From: SKLM01 sp964421785
Lineage (GTDB): Bacteria; Chloroflexota; Anaerolineae; B4-G1
Reading direction: 5' to 3'
DNA length: 64,000 nt
Assembly: GCA_964421785.1 (NCBI GenBank)
Contig: CAYQZG010000001.1
Span: 62,001-126,000, forward strand
Shown piece by piece: positions 25,331-32,922 of this stretch. Positions within the stretch are counted from its first letter, which is position 1. Each line of letters opens with the position of its first letter. The translations under genes and the position numbers were made by a program. The notes beneath the pieces were generated by a model. It saw only the letters and a list, made by a program, of their open reading frames with translations. It made no database searches and was not told the origin of the DNA.

Positions 25331-25824
25331 CGCTCCGTTCCCTCTCGCTTAAACTTCTTGAGGATCCTCTTCGCCTTCTTGCGGGTTAGGCTGCCAAATA
25401 CTTTGTCATCTATCATCATGACAGGTGACAAACTGCAGCATCCCAGACAGGCTACCTTCTCCAAGGTGAACTCTCGATCATCCGTTGTTCCTTCACCGTC
25501 GAGGTCGAGAAGATCACAGATTGTGTCGGTGATGCCGACAATGCCTCGCACGTGGCACGATGTGCCGTGACAGACCCGGATGATGTGTTTCCCGAGGGGC
25601 TCAAGCCGGAACTGAGCGTAGAAGGTTGCAACCCCATAGATCTGATCCGGGGTGATGTCTGTTTTCTCTGTGACCTGTCTCATAACTTCAACGGGCAAGT
25701 ATCCGAAAGCATCCTGCAATTCCAACAGGATGGGGATGACGGCATCTTTGCCCGTGCCGTAGTGCTCGATCGTGTCATTGACGACGGATGGATCCAGGTC
25801 GCTAACCGCCGCTCGTTGATTCAT
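25327..25824 (-). CDS. NuoE/HydC-like [2Fe-2S] subunit (StnA-like)
   Basis: The 165-residue protein has the helical N terminus and thioredoxin-like C-terminal domain of NuoE, with CHGTSC and CLGCC supplying the four ligands of the [2Fe-2S] cluster and the segment GVATFYAQFRLEPLGKH. It would relay electrons next to the NuoF-like subunit. The stop overlaps the next ATG (ATGA type), a sign of coupled synthesis. GAGGAGA precedes the start. The leader contains a terminator-like hairpin and an upstream consensus-like promoter. Confidence 0.93.
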   Translation of the reverse strand: MNQRAAVSDLDPSVVNDTIEHYGTGKDAVIPILLELQDAFGYLPVEVMRQVTEKTDITPDQIYGVATFYAQFRLEPLGKHIIRVCHGTSCHVRGIVGITDTICDLLDLDGEGTTDDREFTLEKVACLGCCSLSPVMMIDDKVFGSLTRKKAKRILKKFKREGTER

Positions 25825-25874
25825 GGTTTACACTCTCCTCATATAAGCTTAACTTGGCCTGTCGAACCATGGCC

Positions 25875-25945
25875 GAAGAGAAAGCAAATACCCGGCCTGT
25901 CTGGGATGAGGCAGTCTCTTGCACTTGCTCCCAAAGCCGGGTATT
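25875..25945 (-). promoter_or_regulatory. Terminator-like leader hairpin of the transhydrogenase operon
   Basis: On the minus strand AATACCCGGC pairs with GCCGGGTATT (plus coordinates 25936-25945 and 25887-25896), with an inner TGGGA/TCCCA stem, followed by TTTGCTTTCTCTTC. It lies between the operon promoter and the first gene, so it can act as an attenuator. I see no match to a riboswitch family I know. Confidence 0.55.
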
Positions 25946-26015
25946 GAGTCATAGCAATGACGGGCGCCTTGACTTCTGAGGTTGTTTCACGGATGCGTAT
26001 GATACTCCCACCTGA

Positions 26016-26044
26016 TTTATAACTCGTTTTGCTGATTCGGTCAA
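26016..26044 (-). promoter_or_regulatory. Promoter of the transhydrogenase operon
   Basis: Read on the minus strand, TTGACC (26044-26039) and TATAAA (26021-26016) are 17 bases apart. Transcription would start near 26009, leaving a leader of about 185 bases that includes the hairpin at 25887-25945. Confidence 0.72.
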
Positions 26045-26780
26045 GTTACATTCATCATATCTTGACAATGGCATCGTTCCCACTTGGCCTTGATCATTCT
26101 GTACGTGGTTCTATCCAGTCGCAGCTCCCCCCTCGTCGACTTGATCGTTTCAATGTCCGTGGGTATTTGCACCTTCCTTCATCTGGTGCTAGAATTGGAT
26201 TGAGGCTGAGCATGTACCCAAGTGTCAGGCATCTTTACGGTGGAAAGCCTAGTACACGATGGCGGAAGTCCTTTACCATTGCACGCTCGCCATAGGTCAG
26301 TTGACCCGATTTGCAGATCTGGGGTCTTCAGCGGCGAAGGTGACTGCGTCGACCAAGGATCCTTTCGGCACCGCGGACGGGTATGCCGCTGCGCTTAGAG
26401 CGATCCCCTTTGAGCGGGCAAACTGCATAGCAGCAGCCGGGATTTCCACCGGAATGTACTAGTCGCCTTTGTTATGGCCGGCAGTCAGGTTGTAGGTGTG
26501 GTTCTTGAACTTCAACTGTTCAGCGCATGGATTTCTTCGAGCTTGGGCGTTGGTCCTATGATTGGCGTGGCGCTCATAGGCAGCGTCGCAATGGAATTGG
26601 CCCATATCGAGCATCATACCTCGAATGGGTCTTTTTTTGTTGGTCATACCGCATAGAGGTCTTTAGAGGCTGTTCCTGTGGTGGAGGCACAGAATAGACT
26701 CCCTGAAGTGCGGAACACCTCTTGTGAGTTGTCTTTGGTGTTTTCTAAGACGATCGGGCAATGCCCGACCACTAGTCTAT
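26045..26780. other. Gene-free stretch between divergent genes
   Basis: About 735 bases with no convincing gene. Short open frames (up to about 88 codons) lack good ribosome sites and recognisable motifs. A minus-strand frame at 26459-26647 has a DAAYE...NAQARRNP stretch faintly like the DDE domain of IS5/IS4-type transposases, so a decayed insertion sequence is possible. A small TCGGGC-aat-GCCCGA hairpin lies just before the ribosome site of the aminotransferase gene. Confidence 0.4.
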
Positions 26781-26791
26781 GGAGGTAAACG

Positions 26792-28039
26792 ATGGATCTG
26801 AATGTTGACTTGGACCGCGATATACCGGTGTTGGACTGGGAACCTTATCTTGCCTCGCGCACGGAGCGCATGAAGAGCTCTGCTATCCGTGAACTTCTCA
26901 AATTGACGCAGAAACCGGATATTATCTCCTTCGCTGGGGGACTGCCTGCTCCGGATTTCTTTCCTCTTCGTGAAGTTGAGGAGGCTTGTCGGTACATCGT
27001 CCAGCAGGATGGTGCAGAGGCCTTGCAGTACAGTGCGACGGAAGGCTATCCTCCTCTCAAGGAGTATCTATCCAACTCAATGCACAGGTATGGCGTTCCC
27101 GCCAAGCGGGACAATGTTCTGCTGACGAATGGATCCCAACAGGCACTGGATTTGATCGGCAAGATATTCATCGATCCGGGCGATTACGTGCTCACCGGTC
27201 GCCCCACGTACTTGGGTGCTATTCAGGCGTGGAATGCGTATCAGGCGCGGTACCACACAGTGAGCCTCGATGGAGGTGGCATGATTGTGGATGAGGTTGA
27301 GCACGCCTATGAGAAGGCCGTAGCTGATTCTGGAAGACCGCCAAGGTTCATCTACGTGCTTCCCAATTTCCACAATCCGGCCGGAACGACGCTCTCCCGG
27401 GAGCGTCGAGAACAGCTAGCTGAGGTCGCTACGCGACTGTGTCTTCCGGTGGTCGAGGATGATCCCTATGGTCAGTTGCGATACGAAGGTGAGGACCTCC
27501 CTCCTATCTGCACATATATTCCTGAGCGTACGATATACCTAGGAACATTCTCCAAGACGTTGGCTCCAGGTCTTCGGCTTGGCTGGATCGTCTGTCCGGA
27601 AGCGTTGATGAATCGCTTCGTGCAGGCGAAGCAGGGCGCTGATCTGCACACCGGGACGTTCACCCAGCACGTCGCCAACGACATCTGCCAGCGCGGCTTT
27701 CTCAGACAACATGTTAAGAGATTGTGCGGAGTTTACAGAGAACGTCGCGATACAATGCTTGATACGATGATTGAGTTCTGGCCCGATACGTGCAGTTGGA
27801 CGCATCCCGAAGGTGGGCTTTTCCTTTGGGCTCAGGTGCCAGAGAGGATCAACACCACGGATTTCCTGAAGCAGGCCTTGGAGGAGAAGGTGGCGTACGT
27901 TCCCGGTGTGAACTTCTATCCGAATGAGGATGGCGGATTCCACGCGATGCGGCTCAACTTCTCTTACTCCTCACCGGAGAACATTGTTGAGGGCATTCAC
28001 CGGCTGGGGGTGGCGCTGAAGAAGACTCTGGACAACTGA
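26792..28039 (+). CDS. PLP-dependent aminotransferase (class I, LysN/2-aminoadipate type)
   Basis: The 415-residue enzyme is a fold-type I aminotransferase: SFAGGLPAPDFFP at the N terminus, NGSQQALDLIGK, VLPNFHNPAGTTLS, EDDPYGQLRYEG, and the PLP Lys in GTFSKTLAPGLRLGW, ending with the Arg-containing MRLNFSYSSPENI. This pattern fits the multi-substrate LysN/ARO8 group (2-aminoadipate, branched-chain and aromatic amino acids). GGAGGT stands five bases before the ATG. The giant regulator follows after 34 bases and may be cotranscribed. Specificity cannot be set from sequence alone; a transaminase for aromatic or branched amino acids is equally plausible. Confidence 0.9.
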   Translation: MDLNVDLDRDIPVLDWEPYLASRTERMKSSAIRELLKLTQKPDIISFAGGLPAPDFFPLREVEEACRYIVQQDGAEALQYSATEGYPPLKEYLSNSMHRYGVPAKRDNVLLTNGSQQALDLIGKIFIDPGDYVLTGRPTYLGAIQAWNAYQARYHTVSLDGGGMIVDEVEHAYEKAVADSGRPPRFIYVLPNFHNPAGTTLSRERREQLAEVATRLCLPVVEDDPYGQLRYEGEDLPPICTYIPERTIYLGTFSKTLAPGLRLGWIVCPEALMNRFVQAKQGADLHTGTFTQHVANDICQRGFLRQHVKRLCGVYRERRDTMLDTMIEFWPDTCSWTHPEGGLFLWAQVPERINTTDFLKQALEEKVAYVPGVNFYPNEDGGFHAMRLNFSYSSPENIVEGIHRLGVALKKTLDN

Positions 28040-28073
28040 AAGAAGCGAGACGGTCAAAGGCGATTCTAGAGCA

Positions 28074-31000
28074 TTGAGCGATTTGGGTCCTACTCTCATC
28101 CGATCCAAGCTGCAGGTGCCAGTTCCTTCCGGCCTTCTTCACCGGTCGCGGCTCTGTGATGCCATCGAACAAGGCCTTGAGCGCAAGTTGACGCTTATCT
28201 CTGCCCCAGCGGGTTACGGCAAGACGTCCGCCTTAGTTGATTTTGCTTGGCACACCTCTGTCCCTGTCTGCTGGTACACGATTGATGAGCGAAATCGAGA
28301 CCTGATTTCGTTCATCAGATATATCGTCGGTGCCATCCGCGAGCAGTTCCCAGGGTTTGGTGAACGGGTACATGAGGCCTTGGCCTCTCGAGGCAGCGAG
28401 CTCTTCCGTGATCCAACCATCGCCGTCGGCGATTTGGTCAACGAGATACTCGATCTGGGTACAGAGTTCGTCTTGGTGCTGGACAACTTCGAGTCAGTGG
28501 AGGGAGCCTTTGGCATCCGTGAGTTTGTTCACCGATTGCTCGAAGTTCTTCCCTCCGCTTGTCACTTGATGATGGGCAGTCGTGTGCTGCCCGATGTGCC
28601 GATTACACAGCTTGTCGCCAAGCGTCAGCTTGTTGGTCTCACGGAGCAGGATCTACGCTTCAAGCCAGAAGAGGTCGTTGAACTACTTCGAGACTCAAAG
28701 ATTAGGATCTCCGAGAGACAGGCAGAGGCCGTTGCCAGGAATGCAGAGGGCTGGATCACCGGCATTCTGCTTATATCAGACTTGCTGCGCGAGGATATGG
28801 GAGCCATTATCAGTGACACTCGCAAAGCCACGTCTCAGACGTACAGATATCTGGCATCAGAAGTACTGAGTCGACAGCCTTGGGATCTCAGGCGCTTCTT
28901 GCACGCCTCTTCTATCCTGCGCGAGATGTCGGCACGGCTGTGTCGAGAGGTTCTTGGTATAGAAGGGGCCCACTTCCTTCTAGCCGAAGTCGAAAGGCGC
29001 AATCTCTTTGTGACTCGATTTGGCGATGACCGCAGGGCGGCCTATCGTTACCATAATCTCTTCAGAGGTTTTCTGCAGGAACGGATGCGGCAGCGAGAAC
29101 CGACTCGCTACGCCGAGCTTCATCAGCGGGCAGCTGCCTGGTTCGAACAGGAACACCAAGTGGAAGAGGCGGTGCATCATTACCTTGCCGCTGAGGCCTA
29201 CCCTCAGGCGACAACGCTGATGGAACGAGTGGCGTTGGAGTGGTTCACCCGAGGACGCGTTGAGACGTTGCTCCGCTGGGCAGAAGCGCTACCGGAGAAG
29301 ATCAGAAGTCAGGCACCACGGCTCTTTCTCTATCATAGCAAAGTACTTACCGATCGTTACGAGCATGAGCCGGCAAAGCAGGCCCTGGCCTACGCTGAGG
29401 CCGGCTTTGCTGATGAGGGGCTGTTGGCCTGTCTGGCGAGAGTGCACCTTCAGCATGCAACGTTGGACTTGTTTGGGGGTCGATACGAGGAGGTCATTGC
29501 GGAGGCAGAGAAAGCGCTTGAGATGCTGGGTCAGCAGGAGGTCGCGGAAAGAGCTCAAGCACAACGGCTGATCGGGAGGGCGCATCTCGGGCGCGGATGC
29601 TTCGATGCAGGGATCAGTGAACTGGAGGAAGCCCTCGGATCGTATCGGGAGATTGGTGGTCTCTACAACGTGGTCAACTTGCTGCAGGACTTGGCCTTCG
29701 CTTTTGCCTCCCAGGGACGCTTTGAGAGGGCAGCCCGGTGCTTGAACGAGGCCTTGCCGATCGCCCGTCGGCTAGAATCGCCGGCCTTGCTGGCCGGAGT
29801 GTTGAATAGCTTGGGTTGGATCGACTATGCCTGCGGAAGGTATCGAGAAGCACTTTCTCTGTATGAGGAGGGCCTTGCGGAGGCGCGCCGGGGGGGGGAT
29901 CTCCGTGGACGGGCCAACATTCTGGACGGAATGGCAAGTATCTATCGAGATGTCGGCGCCTATCGAAGGGCGGAGTCTCTCTACAGCGCCGCTTGGCGGA
30001 TCTCGCGTGAAAGCAGGCCCCGCCAAGCTGTTCTGATTCTGGTGGCGCGTGCCGATATGCATCGCTGGCAGGGACAGCATAGCCGAGCTCTTACCTTGCT
30101 GGAGGAGGCTAGGCGATTGGCTGAGGAGAAGGAGCTAGTGGTTGAACGCTGTGGACCATTGGCTATGGCGGAAGGCATAGCCCTGTCTGAAAGCGGCGAA
30201 CTCGATGCAGGCCTTCGAAGGCTGTCTGAGGCCGTTAGCTTTCTGGAGCAGCAGAAAGCGAAGCGCAATCTGGCTCGAGGCTGCTTCTTGCTTGCCAAGG
30301 CGCGTCTGATGGCCGAAGAGAAGCGGCAAGCTGTCGCAGAGCTCCGCCGGGCAGTGGAGCTGGCCAGAGAGATTGGCACGGATCAATTCGCTGTCGTGGA
30401 GGCGCAGCATGCGGAGGGCCTGGTCGAGGTGGGCATTAGGGAAGGGGTGGAGGGCTGTAAGACCATCCTCGATGGCGTGCAGAAACTGGAAGCATTTAGA
30501 AAAGAGTTGATGTACGATATCGTGGGGCCGGATCGGGTGTCGGAAAGGCGACTCAAGATCTACGCTCTTGGGCAATCTCGCGTCGTGGCTCATGGAGAGC
30601 CGATCCCTGATTCCGCCTGGCAGGCAGCGATGGCAAGAGAGCTATTCTTCTACATTCTACTGCACGGCCCCGTAGAACGGGATACTGTTGGTCTTGTCTT
30701 CTGGCCCGATCTACCATCTGACAAGATGATAAACAACTTCCACAGCACGCTCTATCGTGCGCGTCATGCTGTTGGGAGTGATGGCATAGTGCTGGAGAAT
30801 GACAAGTACAGCCTGGGCGTGGACTACTGGTTCGACGTCGAGGCATTCGAATCCCTGGTTGAGCGCGCACGTCTCTTGCCGCCTCATGATTGGCAGGTTG
30901 AGGATCTGTGGCGGCAAGTGGTAGAGCTGTACCAGGGCGATCTGCTCCCCAATGTGGACCGGCCGTGGTGTATATCGAGGCGCGAAGCGTTGCGGGCTGG

Positions 31001-31277
31001 GTATGTCGAGGCGCTGAGAGAGCTGGGGCGATGTCACGAGAGTCGAGGTGCGTTCCAGGGCGCCATTACCTGGTACCGCCAGGCACTGAAGGTGGACGAA
31101 TTGCGTGAGGATCTCCATCGATCCGTGATGCGCGCGTATGCTCAGATCGGTCGTCGCTCCGACGCAGTAGCTCACTACCGTCAATGCCAGGAGACCTTGC
31201 GTCAAGAGTTGGGCGTCGAACCTTCTTGGGAGACGAGAAACCTATACGAAAAGCTCAGTGGCGGAGTAGCTGACTGA
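28074..31277 (+). CDS. MalT-type STAND ATPase with SARP-like BTAD output domain
   Basis: This 1067-residue regulator opens with a MalT-like NTPase (P-loop APAGYGKT, residues 44-51; LVLDNFES as Walker B), then a helical arm and a long TPR-like superhelix (about 350-800). It ends in an OmpR-like winged helix (RELFFYILLHGPVERD...FWPD...NNFHSTLYRARHAVG) plus a BTAD domain (about 930-1060, QALKVDELREDLHRSVMRAYAQIGRRSDAVAHY). The family couples ligand and ATP state to DNA binding. SARP-type winged helices bind short direct repeats next to the -35 region; such repeats occur at the next promoter downstream (31459-31479). The start is TTG 28074, with a weak ribosome site, so readthrough from the aminotransferase may help expression. 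Confidence 0.9.
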   Translation: MSDLGPTLIRSKLQVPVPSGLLHRSRLCDAIEQGLERKLTLISAPAGYGKTSALVDFAWHTSVPVCWYTIDERNRDLISFIRYIVGAIREQFPGFGERVHEALASRGSELFRDPTIAVGDLVNEILDLGTEFVLVLDNFESVEGAFGIREFVHRLLEVLPSACHLMMGSRVLPDVPITQLVAKRQLVGLTEQDLRFKPEEVVELLRDSKIRISERQAEAVARNAEGWITGILLISDLLREDMGAIISDTRKATSQTYRYLASEVLSRQPWDLRRFLHASSILREMSARLCREVLGIEGAHFLLAEVERRNLFVTRFGDDRRAAYRYHNLFRGFLQERMRQREPTRYAELHQRAAAWFEQEHQVEEAVHHYLAAEAYPQATTLMERVALEWFTRGRVETLLRWAEALPEKIRSQAPRLFLYHSKVLTDRYEHEPAKQALAYAEAGFADEGLLACLARVHLQHATLDLFGGRYEEVIAEAEKALEMLGQQEVAERAQAQRLIGRAHLGRGCFDAGISELEEALGSYREIGGLYNVVNLLQDLAFAFASQGRFERAARCLNEALPIARRLESPALLAGVLNSLGWIDYACGRYREALSLYEEGLAEARRGGDLRGRANILDGMASIYRDVGAYRRAESLYSAAWRISRESRPRQAVLILVARADMHRWQGQHSRALTLLEEARRLAEEKELVVERCGPLAMAEGIALSESGELDAGLRRLSEAVSFLEQQKAKRNLARGCFLLAKARLMAEEKRQAVAELRRAVELAREIGTDQFAVVEAQHAEGLVEVGIREGVEGCKTILDGVQKLEAFRKELMYDIVGPDRVSERRLKIYALGQSRVVAHGEPIPDSAWQAAMARELFFYILLHGPVERDTVGLVFWPDLPSDKMINNFHSTLYRARHAVGSDGIVLENDKYSLGVDYWFDVEAFESLVERARLLPPHDWQVEDLWRQVVELYQGDLLPNVDRPWCISRREALRAGYVEALRELGRCHESRGAFQGAITWYRQALKVDELREDLHRSVMRAYAQIGRRSDAVAHYRQCQETLRQELGVEPSWETRNLYEKLSGGVAD

Positions 31278-31313
31278 GCCTTTGAGCTGCTCGTTCTCCA
31301 ATCTCGAAACTCG

Positions 31314-31352
31314 ATAAGAGACTGCCTCCGCGGCAGTCTCTTATTCTTTTTT
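31314..31352 (+). terminator. Intrinsic terminator after the regulator gene
   Basis: ATAAGAGACTGCC (31314-31326) pairs with GGCAGTCTCTTAT (31332-31344), 13 perfect base pairs with a five-base loop, followed by TCTTTTTT. It separates the regulator from the peptide locus, which therefore needs its own promoter. Confidence 0.92.
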
Positions 31353-31458
31353 GAGCTTCCTCCTGTTGCCACTTCGCTGTTTGTCACCTAGCTTCTCTCC
31401 GGAAAGAAGCATCCCACTGACGGATCCTTTCGCCATCTCCTTTATTCAACTCAGTTTC

Positions 31459-31495
31459 GTTTAGAGGTTTGTTTAGAGGCCTATGCTAGTATTGT
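31459..31495 (+). promoter_or_regulatory. SARP-like direct repeats and promoter of the peptide locus
   Basis: GTTTAGAGG occurs twice in direct orientation (31459-31467 and 31471-31479), 12 bases apart start to start. A -10-like TATTGT follows at 31490-31495, ten bases after the second repeat, while the -35 position has no good hexamer. Activators with a SARP-type winged helix recognise direct repeats about one helical turn apart overlapping the -35 site, so the regulator encoded just upstream is a candidate binder. Confidence 0.5.
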
Positions 31496-31540
31496 TGCGT
31501 ATCCGGAGCAGAACAAGATTAGCGAGAAGGGGGGATGACT

Positions 31541-31723
31541 ATGAGGCAAAGAATACTTCAGGTGTTAGCAGGTCTAGCCATGGTATCTGTGCTCTTCCTC
31601 GGTCCAGTCGGGCCTGAGCTTGCAGCACGGTCGTTGGGACAAAGGCTCTATGCAACTGACCCTGCTAGATCAGCTGGCCCGATGTCGCTATGCGGTATCG
31701 ATGGCGGTGGTAGTGGGGCCTAA
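31541..31723 (+). CDS. Small secreted peptide precursor, Gly-rich C terminus
   Basis: A 60-residue product with a Sec-type signal: basic MRQR, a hydrophobic core (VLAGLAMVSVLFLGPVG) and a possible Ala-x-Ala-like cleavage region near residue 30. The mature part would be about 30 residues ending in MSLCGIDGGGSGA, with a single Cys. I recognise no family. AAGGGGGG lies at 31528-31534; the ATG at 31541 has better spacing than one two codons upstream. Next to two leader-like small proteins, it may be a signalling or modified peptide, but no maturation enzyme is visible nearby. Confidence 0.6.
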   Translation: MRQRILQVLAGLAMVSVLFLGPVGPELAARSLGQRLYATDPARSAGPMSLCGIDGGGSGA

Positions 31724-31734
31724 GGGGGAATGAC

Positions 31735-31962
31735 GTGCCACGAAAAGTTGACGAACTGATGTGGCGTGCATTGACTGATGCTGCCTTCCGGGAAGGGCTC
31801 ATGAACGGCCAACGACGGGAATTGGTCGATGCTATGGGGTTGACCGGAGCGGAGCGAGAGGCAGTGCTGACGGTGGAGGCCGAGTCGCTTGAGGACTTCG
31901 CCGGTGCGCTTTGTCAATCCTGTGCCAAGTCATCAATTATACAGGGGGGCAGTGTCATTTGA
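31735..31962 (+). CDS. NHLP-clan (Os1348-like) small protein, copy 1
   Basis: The 75-residue protein has the pattern WRALTDAAFREGLMNG...MGLTGAEREAV...ESLEDFAGAL, which resembles the Os1348/Nif11-type leader family, helical N-terminal domains that guide enzymes of ribosomally made peptides. After this domain comes a short tail with two Cys (LCQSCAKSSIIQGGSVI) that could be a core peptide. The start is GTG, six bases after AAGGGGGA. Its TGA overlaps the TTG of the next gene. Many Chloroflexota members of this clan have no known product, so a structural or signalling role is equally open. Confidence 0.6.
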   Translation: MPRKVDELMWRALTDAAFREGLMNGQRRELVDAMGLTGAEREAVLTVEAESLEDFAGALCQSCAKSSIIQGGSVI

Positions 31963-32234
31963 GCGTACATACGGGAAGCACTGTGTCCCATACAATGCTT
32001 AGACAACTGGTTGGCCTGGCCTTGGTCGATAGAGCGTTCTGCGACGACTTGATGAACGGTAAGCGGCTTGCACTCCTGGCCGAATTCGATCTTACCGACG
32101 AGGAACGAGAGATCGTGGCGTCCTTTGAGACGGGGTCGGTGCGGGAGCTTGCCATAACTGTACACAACTGGCTCAAGAAGCAGGACAGCCCGGCCTCTCC
32201 TCACGTAGACTGCAGCACGACTCAAGTTCTGTAG
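31959..32234 (+). CDS. NHLP-clan (Os1348-like) small protein, copy 2
   Basis: A 91-residue relative of the preceding protein: LVGLALVDRAFCDDLMNGKRLALLAEFDLTDEEREIV...SVRELAITV follows the same helix pattern and shares the AL-x-D-x-x-F...LMNG...LT-x-x-ER core. The TTG start overlaps the upstream stop (TTGA), with AGGGGGG nine bases before it, so translation is probably coupled; an earlier in-frame ATG at 31911 would run deep into copy 1. The C-terminal tail (DSPASPHVDCSTTQVL) differs from copy 1, as expected if conserved leaders carry different tails. Confidence 0.55.
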   Translation: MSVHTGSTVSHTMLRQLVGLALVDRAFCDDLMNGKRLALLAEFDLTDEEREIVASFETGSVRELAITVHNWLKKQDSPASPHVDCSTTQVL

Positions 32235-32241
32235 GAATTCT

Positions 32242-32787
32242 GTGTCTGAGTCACGTTATCTGTATGAGGGGAACGGACGGGCATATCTTGGCGAGGTGCC
32301 CTTATGTTTGGAGGGATTCCTAGTCGAGAGCTTGGCCTATGGCTTGCTGCAGGTTTTTGGTGTCAAGGGGCCACCTGTGCCTGTGCGAGATATGGTACGG
32401 GATCCTCACCCGGTCTTTGAGCGCTTGAGCCTGTTGGAGCTCAATATCGGTCTGTACGATGCCGTCTATCGATCGTTGGTCAATGGCTCGCGTCTGATCG
32501 CGGTCGATCTGGGCCATCCACTCGCCGTTCAGCGCTTTGCAATGGCCAGGGAGCTTTACGTGGCTTTCTGTTGTTCCCATCGCGCGGTTGAGTTGGATTG
32601 GCCTGATCGGGATCACCCACGAATGCACAGTAGTTTCTTCGCTCGTTGTCTGCTGATGCCAGCAGCGTGGGTGAAACACGTCGGTGCCAGGACTGGCTCT
32701 CTGGCAGAGCTGGCTGCTGTTTTCGGCGTTTCAACCAAGATGATGACCCTTAGGATGCAGGAAACAGACACAGAGCTTACAGCGTAG
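32242..32787 (+). CDS. Degenerate ImmA/IrrE-like protein
   Basis: The 181-residue protein aligns with the ImmA/IrrE metallopeptidase domain: QRFAMARELYVAFCCSHR stands where the family has RFTLAHELGHLLLH, and FFARCLLMPAAWVK matches the downstream FAAELLMP segment. Both zinc-binding His of HExxH are replaced (R-E-L-Y-V), and the later metal-binding Glu of the E-x-x-A-x-x-FA motif is not obvious. It is therefore probably catalytically dead, perhaps a peptide or partner sensor. It begins with GTG seven bases after the end of the leader-like gene and is part of the same locus. Homology is judged by motif only. Confidence 0.6.
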   Translation: MSESRYLYEGNGRAYLGEVPLCLEGFLVESLAYGLLQVFGVKGPPVPVRDMVRDPHPVFERLSLLELNIGLYDAVYRSLVNGSRLIAVDLGHPLAVQRFAMARELYVAFCCSHRAVELDWPDRDHPRMHSSFFARCLLMPAAWVKHVGARTGSLAELAAVFGVSTKMMTLRMQETDTELTA

Positions 32788-32922
32788 AGTCGATTCTGCC
32801 CATCTATCGAAACCATGAAGCGGGCGGCGGCCCCTGGCGGTCTGAGACAGACTTAAGGGGAGCTGCGGCTCGCTTCTCTGTCGATAGCTTGAGGCCAAGG
32901 GTTTACGGGTCACCAGCGATTC

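Noticed and set aside
23996..25570. 524-codon plus-strand frame opposite the NuoF-like gene.
   Set aside because: Shadow frame; the minus-strand NuoE/NuoF motifs are unambiguous.
25839..25952. 37-codon minus-strand frame in the transhydrogenase leader, a possible leader peptide.
   Set aside because: No ribosome site and no run of a regulatory amino acid; kept only as a remark.
26259..26462. 67-codon frame upstream of the aminotransferase gene.
   Set aside because: No motif, no good ribosome site, composition unlike neighbouring genes.
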